64,000 bases of DNA. Origin: Wolinella succinogenes DSM 1740. GTDB lineage: Bacteria; Campylobacterota; Campylobacteria; Campylobacterales; Helicobacteraceae. The notes under the pieces were generated by a model. The model was not told the DNA's origin. It saw nothing but the letters and a program-made list of their open reading frames with translations, and did no database searches. Position numbers and translations under genes: made by a program. The stretch spans positions 568,001 to 632,000 of the forward strand of contig NC_005090.1 in the NCBI RefSeq assembly GCF_000196135.1. Reading direction: 5' to 3'. Below, in pieces: positions 37,808-46,829 of this stretch. Position 1 is the first letter of the stretch. Each line of letters begins with the position of its first letter.

Positions 37808-39754
37808 ATGGCCTCCAATCAACCTAATAATAATAAAAATCAACCCGACAAGAACCCGAACTTCTTTAATCAAAATCCTTTGATGCTTTTTGCCATCTTC
37901 TCTATCGTGGCGATTCTCCTCTTTAAATCCCTCTCTCCTGAGGGAGAGGGAGGCGAGGGGCTTGGAGGGAAGCTCGGTGGAAGCACCATCAATAAAAGTG
38001 TGAACTACTTTGAACTCAAGAAATTGATCGAAAATAAAGAGGTCAATTTTGTCGCCATTGGACAGGGAGTGATCAAGGCGGTTTCGGATAAAAATGGCGT
38101 TAAGACTATCTACAATGTGAAACGCGTCACACCCGATGACACTTTGATTCCTTTATTAGATAAGCATGAGGTCGAGTATAGCGGCTACACGGAGGGCAAT
38201 TGGTTCACTGATATGCTCTTTGGCTGGATTCTCCCTGTCTTTATATTCTTCGCCCTATGGATGTTCCTCGCCTCTAGGATGCAGAAAAACATGGGTGGAG
38301 GAATCCTTGGCATGGGCAGTTCCAAAAAACTTGTGAACTCCGAGAAGCCCAAGGTGAAATTTGATGACATGGCGGGTAATGATGAAGCCAAGGATGAGGT
38401 GGTGGAGATCGTGGATTTTCTCAAAAATCCCGACCGATATCTCAACCTTGGAGCCAAAATTCCCAAAGGAGTGCTTTTGGTGGGCCCTCCTGGAACCGGA
38501 AAGACGCTTTTGGCTAAGGCCGTTGCAGGCGAGGCGAGCGTGCCTTTCTTCTCAGTGAGCGGAAGCAGCTTTATTGAGATGTTTGTGGGCGTAGGAGCCA
38601 GTCGAGTGAGAGATCTTTTTGAGACTGCCAAAAAAGAGTCTCCCTCTATCATTTTTATTGATGAGATTGATGCGATCGGTAAGAGCCGTGCTGCGGGTGG
38701 AATGATCAGCGGGAATGACGAGAGAGAGCAGACGCTTAATCAGCTTCTGGCTGAAATGGATGGTTTTAGCTCTGATTCTTCGCCTGTGATTGTATTGGCT
38801 GCGACCAACCGACCTGAAGTGCTTGATCCTGCGCTGCTTCGACCTGGACGATTTGATCGACAGGTTTTGGTCGATAAGCCCGATTACAATGGGCGAGTAG
38901 AGATTTTGAAAGTGCATATTCAGAGCATCAAAATTGCTCGAGACGTGGATCTCTATGAGATTGCGCGCCTCACAGCGGGGCTAGCGGGGGCGGATTTGGC
39001 CAATATCGTCAATGAAGCGGCGCTCTTGGCGGGGCGAGCCAACAAAAAAGAGGTTCAGCAGAGTGACTTCAGAGAGGCGGTTGAGCGAGGAATCGCAGGA
39101 CTAGAGAAGAAGTCCCGCCGAATCTCCCCCAAAGAGAAAAGAATTGTTGCCTATCATGAGAGTGGACACGCTCTCCTAGCAGAGATTACCAAAGGGGCGA
39201 AACGCGTCAGCAAGGTCTCCATCATCCCTCGCGGGCTAGCAGCCCTTGGCTATACGCTCAATACGCCTGAAGAGAATAAATACCTCATGCAAAAGCATGA
39301 GCTCATCGCTGAAGTGGATGTGCTTCTTGGTGGAAGGGCGGCTGAAGAGGTCTTTATTGGAGAGATATCTACAGGCGCAAGCAACGACCTAGAGCGAGCC
39401 ACGGATATCATCAAGGCAATGGTGAGCTATTATGGGATGACGGATGTGGTTGGACTGATGGTGCTAGAGAAGCAGAAAAATGTCTTTCTTGGCGGTGGCA
39501 TGGGCTCCTCTAGAGAGTTTAGCGACAAGACCGCTCAAGAGGTGGATGCGTTTGTGAAGGCCTCTTTGAGTGAGCGCTATGAAGCGGTCAAAAAGAGCTT
39601 GGAGTCCTACAAAGGGGCGATCGAGACAACGGTCAAGGAGCTTTTTGACAAAGAGACGATTGATGGAGTGAGGGTGAGAGAGATCATCCGAAGCTTCGAA
39701 GAGGAAAACGGTATGGAGACGCGACTGGTTCCTCTAGAGAGCGAGCTTGATTAA
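37808..39754 (+). CDS. ftsH: ATP-dependent zinc metalloprotease FtsH
   Basis: FtsH is a membrane-bound AAA+ protease that removes damaged or unassembled membrane proteins and controls lipid synthesis enzymes in other bacteria. The 648-residue protein has two N-terminal helices (about 26-42 and 132-155), Walker A GPPGTGKT (about 225), [11 protein letters not shown], the second region of homology RPGRFDRQV, and the zinc site HESGH (about 449). It is followed by the Psd-like gene and pssA, so proteolysis and phospholipid synthesis are encoded together. Confidence 0.97.
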   Translation: MASNQPNNNKNQPDKNPNFFNQNPLMLFAIFSIVAILLFKSLSPEGEGGEGLGGKLGGSTINKSVNYFELKKLIENKEVNFVAIGQGVIKAVSDKNGVKTIYNVKRVTPDDTLIPLLDKHEVEYSGYTEGNWFTDMLFGWILPVFIFFALWMFLASRMQKNMGGGILGMGSSKKLVNSEKPKVKFDDMAGNDEAKDEVVEIVDFLKNPDRYLNLGAKIPKGVLLVGPPGTGKTLLAKAVAGEASVPFFSVSGSSFIEMFVGVGASRVRDLFETAKKESPSIIFIDEIDAIGKSRAAGGMISGNDEREQTLNQLLAEMDGFSSDSSPVIVLAATNRPEVLDPALLRPGRFDRQVLVDKPDYNGRVEILKVHIQSIKIARDVDLYEIARLTAGLAGADLANIVNEAALLAGRANKKEVQQSDFREAVERGIAGLEKKSRRISPKEKRIVAYHESGHALLAEITKGAKRVSKVSIIPRGLAALGYTLNTPEENKYLMQKHELIAEVDVLLGGRAAEEVFIGEISTGASNDLERATDIIKAMVSYYGMTDVVGLMVLEKQKNVFLGGGMGSSREFSDKTAQEVDAFVKASLSERYEAVKKSLESYKGAIETTVKELFDKETIDGVRVREIIRSFEEENGMETRLVPLESELD

Positions 39755-39778
39755 ATCCAACATAAAAAGGAGGCTTCC

Positions 39779-40408
39779 ATGAAGCAGACCACGACACAGA
39801 TCATCGCCAAAGAGGGATGGATTTGGCTGGGGGTGTTTGGATTCTTGACCCTCTTTTTCTTGGCCTTGGAATGGAACTTTGCGGCGTTTCTCTTTTTGGT
39901 GCTTTTAGGTTCAAGCCTGCTTAGCTACTATAATCCCGAGCGAATCCCTGATGAAACAGGAGAGAATCTGCTGCTAGCCCCTGTGGATGGGGTGGTGAAG
40001 AAGATTGAGAAGCGCGATGATGCTTGCGTGGTGACGATTCATTCGCCTCTTTGCATGGTGGGAATTCTTCGTATGCCCTTAGAGGGGCTCATCACGCTTA
40101 ATGAGACGAGAGAGGGATTGCGACCTCTAAGGATCGAGAAGAGTGTTCGCGAAGGAATTTATGCTCGCGGAGAGCTAGGGGTGCAGTCGCGATGGGGCGC
40201 TCTGTTGATGCGATTTTCCCCCGTGCTTTTTGAGGAGAATCTCTATCTCTACCCCAAGCCCGATTCTAAAATAACTCAAGGCGCACGCGTGGGCTTTTTC
40301 AAGCATGGGCACTTAGAGATGGTTTTGCCCTCTAGTGTGAGCCTTAAGGTGTGTGAGGGCGATACGATCAAGGGAGGCGAGACGCTTCTAGGAAGCTTTC
40401 CTTTATGA
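39779..40408 (+). CDS. Phosphatidylserine decarboxylase-related membrane protein lacking the cleavage serine
   Basis: The protein has 209 residues with an N-terminal membrane hairpin (about 12-48). The remainder follows the short Psd family: LLAPVDGVVKKIEK, CVVTIHSPLCMVGILRMP, GARVGFFKHGHLEMVLP, EGDTIKGGETLLGSF. In true decarboxylases the FGS or LGS(T) serine is cut to form the pyruvoyl group. Here that place reads HGHLEM, with His instead of Ser, so self-cleavage should fail. The gene overlaps pssA by four bases and follows ftsH by 24. It may be a regulator or scaffold of phospholipid synthesis, or use another chemistry. A separate true psd gene would be needed for phosphatidylethanolamine. 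Confidence 0.8.
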   Translation: MKQTTTQIIAKEGWIWLGVFGFLTLFFLALEWNFAAFLFLVLLGSSLLSYYNPERIPDETGENLLLAPVDGVVKKIEKRDDACVVTIHSPLCMVGILRMPLEGLITLNETREGLRPLRIEKSVREGIYARGELGVQSRWGALLMRFSPVLFEENLYLYPKPDSKITQGARVGFFKHGHLEMVLPSSVSLKVCEGDTIKGGETLLGSFPL

Positions 40409-41136
40409 AAATCAACCCCCTCTATATCTTGCCCAATCTCTTTACGGGTGCGAGCGTTTATCTAGGAATTCTGAGCATGGCCTATGCCTTTAAAGGGCGT
40501 TTTGAGTTGGCATGTTGGCTAATTATGTTGGCGATGATTTTTGATGGATTGGATGGGAGGGTGGCAAGACTCACGGGCACCACCAGCAAATTTGGAATCG
40601 AGTTTGATTCTTTGGCGGATGTGGTGGCCTTTGGAGTGGCTCCAGCGATGGTTCTCTACTTTTATTTGGGGCAATATTTTGGCAAATTTGGAATCATGGT
40701 CTCAGGACTTTATGTGGTCTTTGGCGCCATCCGCTTAGCGCGTTTTAATGTCTCCACTTCCAATGCTGAACCCAATGTTTTTATCGGGCTTCCGATTCCA
40801 TCGGCTGCGGTTTTTGTGGTTTCGTGGATTTTGATGCAGATCAACTACTCTATGTTTGATCGCTTTGGCTATGTGATTTTGGCGATGACCCTTGGCGTAG
40901 CGATTTTGATGGTGAGCAATGTCCGATATCCGAGTTTTAAAAAGATGGACAAAAGCGAGGTCAATTTCAAGAAAGCGATCGTGCTTTTAATGATGCTTTT
41001 GGCACTTGTCTATCTCTATCCCATGGAAGGAATCACGATTCTCATCACCTCTTATATCCTTTTTGGATTGGGACGGGCGCTCTATTTTTTCTTTAAATTC
41101 AAAATTCGCCATCATGGGGATGGCACTGCTTCATAG
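40405..41136 (+). CDS. pssA: CDP-diacylglycerol-serine O-phosphatidyltransferase
   Basis: PssA makes phosphatidylserine, the precursor of phosphatidylethanolamine. The 243-residue membrane protein belongs to the CDP-alcohol phosphotransferase family. The active-site motif runs from FDGLDGRVARLTG to KFGIEFDSLADV, with the Asp residues placed as in DG-x2-DGR-x8-G-x3-D-x3-D style. About seven helices are present. This is the Gram-positive type membrane enzyme, as in Helicobacter. It begins in an ATGA overlap with the Psd-like gene. Confidence 0.93.
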   Translation: MKINPLYILPNLFTGASVYLGILSMAYAFKGRFELACWLIMLAMIFDGLDGRVARLTGTTSKFGIEFDSLADVVAFGVAPAMVLYFYLGQYFGKFGIMVSGLYVVFGAIRLARFNVSTSNAEPNVFIGLPIPSAAVFVVSWILMQINYSMFDRFGYVILAMTLGVAILMVSNVRYPSFKKMDKSEVNFKKAIVLLMMLLALVYLYPMEGITILITSYILFGLGRALYFFFKFKIRHHGDGTAS

Positions 41137-41361
41137 ACGATTAAGTTTTGTGAAAGTATCATGAGGGGCTTGATTTATCAAAATTTAAAGGAGCAGCCAT
41201 GACCTCTGTAGTCTCGTCTTGTGACAACCCTGCCTATATCGATAACACTTTTAATATCAAAATCGAACTTTCCCTGCTCCCCCTGCTGCTGCTTAGCCTC
41301 TAATTTTTACCCTTTTTTATAACTTTTTTCTAATCCAAAAAACCCAACCAAAGGAATAACC
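41137..41361 (+). promoter_or_regulatory. leuA leader region, attenuation-type
   Basis: The 225 bases between pssA and leuA hold a translated leader ORF (41199-41303) with a leucine run, followed by a U-rich stretch with T runs at about 41303-41308, 41312-41318 and 41324-41329. The leader's own Shine-Dalgarno GGAGCAG (41190-41196) is perfectly complementary to CTGCTCC (41274-41280) within the Leu codons, so ribosome position could decide the fold. I see no GC-rich classical terminator stem, so whether control is by termination or by translation is open. leuA has its own AAAGGA before ATG 41362. Confidence 0.65.
41199..41303 (+). CDS. leuL: Leucine-rich leader peptide of leuA
   Basis: A 34-codon ORF starts ATG at 41199 behind AAAGGAG and ends with TAA at 41301. 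Its last 11 residues are LSLLPLLLLSL: eight leucines, read by CTT, CTG and CTC codons. Upstream parts add Val-Val and three Ile, so all branched-chain amino acids occur. The sequence has no other likely role and lies 58 bases before leuA. By comparison with leu leaders in other bacteria, ribosome stalling when charged tRNA-Leu is scarce would change the mRNA fold and raise leuA expression. Confidence 0.8.
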   Translation: MTSVVSSCDNPAYIDNTFNIKIELSLLPLLLLSL

Positions 41362-42921
41362 ATGTCCGCTGAAATGATTAAAATATTTGACACTACCCTA
41401 AGAGATGGGGAGCAGAGCCCCGGAGCTTCGATGAACACCGAGGAGAAGATTCGAATCGCCAAGCAGTTGGAGCGCCTAGGCGTGGATGTGATTGAAGCAG
41501 GTTTTGCTGCGGCAAGCCCTGGGGATTTTGATGCAATCTCCAAAATCGCCTCAGCCGTGAGCGAAAGCACCATCTGCTCGTTGGCTAGAGCCGTTGAAAA
41601 GGATATCAAAGCCGCCGCTGATTCTTTGGCGCCTGCTAAGCTTAAGCGAATCCATACCTTCATCGCGACAAGTCCCATTCATATGGAATATAAGCTTCGT
41701 ATGACTCCAAGCGAAGTGATCAAAAGGGCAGTGGAGGCGATTGCCTATGCCAAAAGTTTCATGGAGGATGTAGAGTTTAGCTGCGAAGATGCAGGGCGAA
41801 GTGATGTAGGATTTTTGAAGGAGATTCTAGCGGCAGTCATTGAGGCAGGAGCAGGAACGCTCAATATTCCCGATACAGTAGGGTATCGACTTCCTCATGA
41901 GATGGGGGCTATCATCAAAGAGTTGCATGAATTTGTGGGGAATCGAGCGATTCTCTCCGTGCATTGCCACAATGACTTGGGTCTAGCGGTGGCCAACTCT
42001 CTCTATTGCATTCAAAGTGGAGCTAGGCAAGTGGAGTGCACGGTCAATGGTTTGGGTGAGCGAGCAGGAAATGCGGCGCTAGAGGAGATCGTCATGGCGA
42101 TTAAGACTCGCAGAGATATCTTTGGGGGGCTTGATACAAGAATCAACACCAAAGAGATATACGCAAGCAGTCAATTGGTCGCCAATATCACGGGAATCAG
42201 ACCCCAGCCCAACAAGGCCATTGTGGGCAAAAATGCTTTTGCACACGAGAGCGGAATCCATCAAGATGGCGTGCTCAAGCACAAAGAGACCTATGAGATC
42301 ATGCACGCTAGCGATATTGGGCTAGGCGAGCAAGAGAGTATTGTGCTTGGGAAACACTCAGGACGTCACGCCTTTAAAGACAAGATCAAGGCGCTTGGTT
42401 TTGAGGTGAGCTATGAAGAACTTAACGCCGCTTTTGATCGGTTTAAGGCGCTCTGCGATCAAAAAAAAGAGATTTATGATGAGGACATTCGAGCGATTCT
42501 TGCGGAAGAGACCTCGCATATTCCCAAGGTTTATGAGCTTGTGGGAATCCAGCTTAGCGATTGCTCGATGGGCCGACCCTATGCAGCCATCACTCTTAAA
42601 AAAGAAGGGAGTGAAGAGATTGTGGACGCCGCGATTGGAAATGGTAGTGTGGATGCCCTCTTTAAGACCATCGATCGAATCAGTCAGATCAAAGGAGAGC
42701 TCAAGGATTACAAAGTGGAAGCGGTCACGCAAGGAAAAGATGCCTTGGCGAAGGTGGTGGTGAAGGTCGAGTTTGAGGAGAATAAACCTGCTATTATTGG
42801 TCATGGTCTTCATATTGACACGATGCTAGCGACAGCGAAGGCCTACGTGGGCGCGCTCAATAGCTACTTGTCGATGAGGGAGCTTATGGGTAAGAAGAAG
42901 TGCGAAGAGGAGAGAATCTAA
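41362..42921 (+). CDS. leuA: 2-Isopropylmalate synthase
   Basis: LeuA condenses acetyl-CoA with 2-oxoisovalerate, the first step of leucine synthesis. The 519-residue length marks the long form with a C-terminal allosteric domain. The catalytic barrel starts [18 protein letters not shown], and metal ligands occur in [34 protein letters not shown] lies in the linker. The C-terminal third (about 390-510) binds leucine for feedback inhibition in this family. It follows a leucine-rich leader and is closed by a strong terminator, so it forms its own unit. Confidence 0.96.
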
Positions 42922-42950
42922 TAGACGGGAAAACTCCCGTCTATTTTAAA
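42921..42950 (+). terminator. Rho-independent terminator of leuA
   Basis: A perfect 10-bp stem (42921-42930 with 42935-42944) has an AAAC loop and is followed by TTTAAA. It starts at the leuA stop codon. Because the stem is symmetric it may also end the rhodanese transcript coming from the other side. Confidence 0.75.
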
Positions 42951-42966
42951 GAGGAGGGCAAGGGGA

Positions 42967-44136
42967 TTATTCGCCCTTGCAAGCACCACCCTCGCATTTG
43001 ATGGTCGCGTCTAGATAGAAGACTTTATCTTTTAGTAGACCTGCGCCTGAAATCTCAAGCCAAGCCTCAAGTGATCGTGTTCCTGTGGCGCATGTGAGGA
43101 TGATGTACTGGTCTTTGGGAAGCAGAGCGACAAACTCTTGAGCGCTTTTGCCTTTTTTCTCAATATTGATAGAGCCAGCAAATTTTCCTTTGGCGTGATC
43201 AGCAGGCCCTCGGATATCTACAATCGTGACATTCTCAGGCTTTTTGCCAAGAATGGAGTTAAACCACGCTGTATCAACCGTTCCCTCATCCTCTCCAAGG
43301 ACGATGGGACCCATGTTTTTGGGAGCTTCTTTGGCAGCCGCTGGTTTAGGGGCAGGAGCTGCAGCAGCGCCTCCAGTCATGGGATAGCCTGCTTTTTTCC
43401 ACTCAGGAGTTCCGCCAGAGTAGGTCATGAAATTTTTATAGCCCATGGCAACCATGTGACCCGCTACAGAGTGGGAAAGCTCGCACTCATAACCACCGCA
43501 GAATACGACCACCTTGGTATTGGGATCCATAGGGAGTCGTCCCCATAGCTCTTTGAATTTACCATCAGAGACACCAATGGAACCGGGAATGGTTGATTCT
43601 CGGAATTTTCCTAGGGGTCTTGCATCAATGAAGAGGGCCTCATCTTTATCAAAGAGAGCTTTGGCCGTTTTGGCGCCGATATCTGTGTAGAAGTGTTTTT
43701 TCCACTCAGGGATACCTTGGGTGTAGACTTTGACATTCTTATATCCCATGCCAATGAGTTCAACGGCTAGGTCAGGGCTCTTTTCGCATGCTACACCGCT
43801 GCAATAAGTGATAATCTCTACATCTTTAGGCTTATCTTTCAAGACTTTAAGATACTCATCCTTCATATTGGCAGGAATAGGATGGGGCATAGGGTAAGAG
43901 GAGGGGATTCGTCCCTCTTGGTAGCGAACCTCAGGTCTAGCATCAAGGATGATAGCTTTACCAGAACCGATGCGGCCATCGCCGATTCTTTTAAGCACAT
44001 AATCGTAATCCACCACTTGCAACTTGTTTTGCTTAATGATCTTTTCAACTTCACCAGCCCCCGCGCCACTTGAAGCAAGAAGCGAAGAAGAGACAAACCC
44101 CGCTACACTGAGCGATAAAAGAACTTTTTTCAGCAT
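42967..44136 (-). CDS. Periplasmic protein with three rhodanese domains
   Basis: The protein has 389 residues. A signal peptide (about 1-22) is followed by three rhodanese modules. Their active-site loops are YCSGVACEKS, FCGGYECELS and TCATGTRSLE, each with the persulfide Cys (first Cys of each loop). Modules one and two carry a second Cys four residues on, an unusual pairing. An Ala/Pro-rich linker separates modules two and three, and the tail ends KCEGGACKGE, adding one more Cys pair. Rhodanese-like proteins carry sulfane sulfur. In a polysulfide-respiring host a periplasmic sulfur carrier is plausible, but it is not the single-domain Sud protein. Confidence 0.85.
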   Translation of the reverse strand: MLKKVLLSLSVAGFVSSSLLASSGAGAGEVEKIIKQNKLQVVDYDYVLKRIGDGRIGSGKAIILDARPEVRYQEGRIPSSYPMPHPIPANMKDEYLKVLKDKPKDVEIITYCSGVACEKSPDLAVELIGMGYKNVKVYTQGIPEWKKHFYTDIGAKTAKALFDKDEALFIDARPLGKFRESTIPGSIGVSDGKFKELWGRLPMDPNTKVVVFCGGYECELSHSVAGHMVAMGYKNFMTYSGGTPEWKKAGYPMTGGAAAAPAPKPAAAKEAPKNMGPIVLGEDEGTVDTAWFNSILGKKPENVTIVDIRGPADHAKGKFAGSINIEKKGKSAQEFVALLPKDQYIILTCATGTRSLEAWLEISGAGLLKDKVFYLDATIKCEGGACKGE

Positions 44137-44298
44137 TGAACCCTCCAGTAGTTTAGTATGGAAATAGATTATATAAGATAAAAAAAAGTAATGGCTTAAA
44201 TTATGAGTGTTACCTGTTTTTATTAAATTTGAAATAAGTCATAACGATATATTATACCTTTCTTTCGAAAAAGAAATAGAAAGCAAGGAGAGTACATT
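44137..44298. promoter_or_regulatory. Divergent promoter region of the rhodanese and porin genes
   Basis: On the plus strand TTGAAA (44229-44234) and TATACC (44253-44258) are 18 bases apart and would serve the porin gene. The stretch is very AT-rich, including an A8 run near 44187. No operator-like repeat is evident. Confidence 0.45.
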
Positions 44299-45837
44299 TT
44301 GAAAAGTAGTCGAACAAAAGTGTCGCTAATTTTAGCCTCACTGTTGACGTCTGGGGTGGTGTATGCAGCCGATGCACAAGTCGATCTAGCCAAAGAGATT
44401 GAAGCATTAAAAGCCGAGTTAAACGAGCTTAAGGCGACGGTCAAAAACTCTAATTTTGATGGAATGCAGAGGGAGCTGAGCGCGATTAAGAAGGCAACCT
44501 ATGGGGACAATTTGAAGTTTAGTGCTGACTATCGATATACGATTGATAGCATTGAATACAAGCACATCAGTGGAAAGAAATCCAAGAATGACGACTTCAT
44601 GAGCAATCGCTTGATTCTGGGGATGAAGTATGCGCCCACGGACGATCTATCCTTCATTGGTGAGCTCTCTTATAATAAAGCTTTTGGCGACACAGACAAC
44701 CACGCCCAAAGCAACACTCAGCCTGGCTATGCAAATTTTGACTGGGTGACCAATGAAAACGCGACGGACAACACGGTCAAAGTCAAGCAAGCCTATTTCC
44801 TCTACAAAAACGATAATGATACGATTCCCTACACAGCGAGCGTGGGTCGAAGGCCTTCAGTCAACGGATATCCTTTGAATTTACGAGAAAATGACCAGGC
44901 CGCTTCTCCTAATAGCCATTTGATCAATGTGGAGTTTGATGGGGCGAGCTTCAAGTTTGACCTTGATAAGATCACTGACATTTCGGGAATGTATTTCAAA
45001 ATCTGTCTAGGGCGAGGGCTCACCAACGCCAAGCAACGATTCTCGATGGACGGAACCGACTACGCCCAAAACAATCGAGAGGATAGCAAACATGTCGATA
45101 TGTATGGCTTTGTCTTTGTTCCCTATGATGATGGTCAGTACCATGTGCTCACCAACTTTGCTTGGGCGAAGGATATGATTGGGTATGACCAAGCGGGAAT
45201 GAATGCCTACCAAGGGGCTTATATGGCATGGATGATGGCTCCAACCAGCAGCAATTACTATGACATGATCTACAAAACTCCTCAATTCAAATCCGTAGGG
45301 GACTGGAATGGAGGAGCGATCACGCTAGGAGCGGATGGAATCGGCGAGGATTGGGGCGATTTCATGGATGAGACCAAGGCTTTTGTGAGCTGGGCTTTCA
45401 CCAAAACCAAACCCCAAAATGGCTACACCATGCTAGGTTCGACTGAGAGTCAAACGGGTCATTCCTGGTATGCGGGTATTCAAGTCCCTGCACTGGTCAC
45501 AGAAAAGGGAAGAATCGGAGTGGAGTGGAACAAGGGTAGCAAATATTGGAGACCTGTCACCTATGGCGAAGATACGGTGATTGGCTCTAAGCTAGCCGCT
45601 AGAGGAACCGCATGGGAGGTCTATTACATTCAGCCACTTATTGGCAAAGACACTCTGACTATGGATCTTCGATTCACTCAGATCAAATATGATTACACGG
45701 GAAGTAACGCATTTTTTGGATATGAAGGAATGCCTCTCTCTATAGATGAAGCTAAAGCCGCCTATGCTGCGGGTATGGGATCAGACGTGGTCGAGAAAGC
45801 CTCTGATATTCGAGTCGCCTTCCGCTATCGATATTAA
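44299..45837 (+). CDS. Outer-membrane porin of the DUF3373 type
   Basis: The protein has 512 residues from a TTG at 44299, eight bases after AAGGAG. A signal peptide ends at VVYAADA. A short coiled coil follows (about 28-60: LAKEIEALKAELNELKATV), which may bind peptidoglycan or form a trimeric stalk. The remainder is a beta-barrel with alternating strands and ends in the aromatic FRYRY. The family is mainly confined to Campylobacterota. The barrel is large for a general porin, and the substrate is not known. The gene stands alone behind its own promoter. Confidence 0.82.
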   Translation: MKSSRTKVSLILASLLTSGVVYAADAQVDLAKEIEALKAELNELKATVKNSNFDGMQRELSAIKKATYGDNLKFSADYRYTIDSIEYKHISGKKSKNDDFMSNRLILGMKYAPTDDLSFIGELSYNKAFGDTDNHAQSNTQPGYANFDWVTNENATDNTVKVKQAYFLYKNDNDTIPYTASVGRRPSVNGYPLNLRENDQAASPNSHLINVEFDGASFKFDLDKITDISGMYFKICLGRGLTNAKQRFSMDGTDYAQNNREDSKHVDMYGFVFVPYDDGQYHVLTNFAWAKDMIGYDQAGMNAYQGAYMAWMMAPTSSNYYDMIYKTPQFKSVGDWNGGAITLGADGIGEDWGDFMDETKAFVSWAFTKTKPQNGYTMLGSTESQTGHSWYAGIQVPALVTEKGRIGVEWNKGSKYWRPVTYGEDTVIGSKLAARGTAWEVYYIQPLIGKDTLTMDLRFTQIKYDYTGSNAFFGYEGMPLSIDEAKAAYAAGMGSDVVEKASDIRVAFRYRY

Positions 45838-45873
45838 AGATTTTTTGTGTTGGGTAAACCTAGAGACGCCTTT

Positions 45874-46809
45874 TTAGGCGCTCTGGGTGAAGCTACCATA
45901 ACTCATAAGGCGATCAAATCGCTTCTGCAGATAGTGCTCCTCTCCTCTGATCTCTTCAAGACTCTTAAGGAAGTAGTTCACAAGGCTCTTGGCCGCCCCC
46001 TCTTTATCTCGATGGGCTCCAATCTCTGGCTCTTCAATGATATCATCGATGAGATTGGCTTTTTTGAGCTCATCAGGAGTGATCTTCATCGCTTTGGTTG
46101 CACTTTCAATCTTGCTTGGATCATTCCATAGAATCGCTGCGCAACCCTCAGGCGAGATGACACTAAAGACAGAGTAGCGCATCATCGCCAAGCGATCCGC
46201 CACGCCAATGGCAAGCGCCCCTCCGCTTCCCCCCTCGCCAATCACCACGGAGACTGTGGGGATTTTTAGCTGACTAAACTCTTGAAGATTCTTTGCAATC
46301 GCCTCGCTTTGACCTCGCTCCTCTGCGCCAATTCCCGGATAGGCTCCAGGAGTGTCAATGAGCATTAAGAGGGGAATCTCAAATCGTTCAGCGAGCTTGG
46401 CGATTCGCAGGGCTTTGCGATAGCCTTCGGGATTGGGCATCCCAAAGTTTCGAGCCAGTTTGTTTTTGGTGCCACGACCCTTCTCCTCGCCAATCACGAT
46501 CACCTTCTCGCCTTCAATGTATCCTAGAAAGGCAACAATGGCACCATCATCGCTAAAGTGGCGATCCCCGTGAATCTCATAAGCGTCTTTGAGGATAAGC
46601 TTGATGTAGTCCATCGCATAGGGGCGATCAGGGTGGCGTGCAAGCTGAAGCTTTTGGTAGTCCGAGAGGTTGGAGTAGACCCGCTCCACCTCTTTTTTTA
46701 ACTCTCTCTCCAAGATCTCCTTGGCGTGGCTATCGCCTTTAACGATAGAGGACTCAATCTCATCCTGAATATTCTTGATTTTTTGTTCGAAATCTAGATA
46801 CGTTGCCAA
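45874..46809 (-). CDS. accA: Acetyl-CoA carboxylase carboxyltransferase subunit alpha
   Basis: AccA with AccD transfers the carboxyl group from biotin to acetyl-CoA, making malonyl-CoA. The 311-residue protein shows the typical start [16 protein letters not shown], the RPYAMDYI segment and the crotonase-fold core [23 protein letters not shown], shown here in part, with [16 protein letters not shown]. It is the last of four fatty-acid genes (fabG, acpP, fabF, accA). A CGCCT/AGGCG hairpin overlaps its stop codon. Confidence 0.96.
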   Translation of the reverse strand: MATYLDFEQKIKNIQDEIESSIVKGDSHAKEILERELKKEVERVYSNLSDYQKLQLARHPDRPYAMDYIKLILKDAYEIHGDRHFSDDGAIVAFLGYIEGEKVIVIGEEKGRGTKNKLARNFGMPNPEGYRKALRIAKLAERFEIPLLMLIDTPGAYPGIGAEERGQSEAIAKNLQEFSQLKIPTVSVVIGEGGSGGALAIGVADRLAMMRYSVFSVISPEGCAAILWNDPSKIESATKAMKITPDELKKANLIDDIIEEPEIGAHRDKEGAAKSLVNYFLKSLEEIRGEEHYLQKRFDRLMSYGSFTQSA

Positions 46810-46829
46810 AATAGACCTTCTTTACAAGA

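Noticed and set aside
39779-40408. Naming the gene psd as an active phosphatidylserine decarboxylase
   Set aside because: The serine needed for self-cleavage is replaced by His, so activity cannot be assumed.
41137-41361. T-box riboswitch before leuA
   Set aside because: No T-box sequence and no specifier-loop stem were seen, and the phylum rarely uses them. A translated Leu-rich leader explains the region better.
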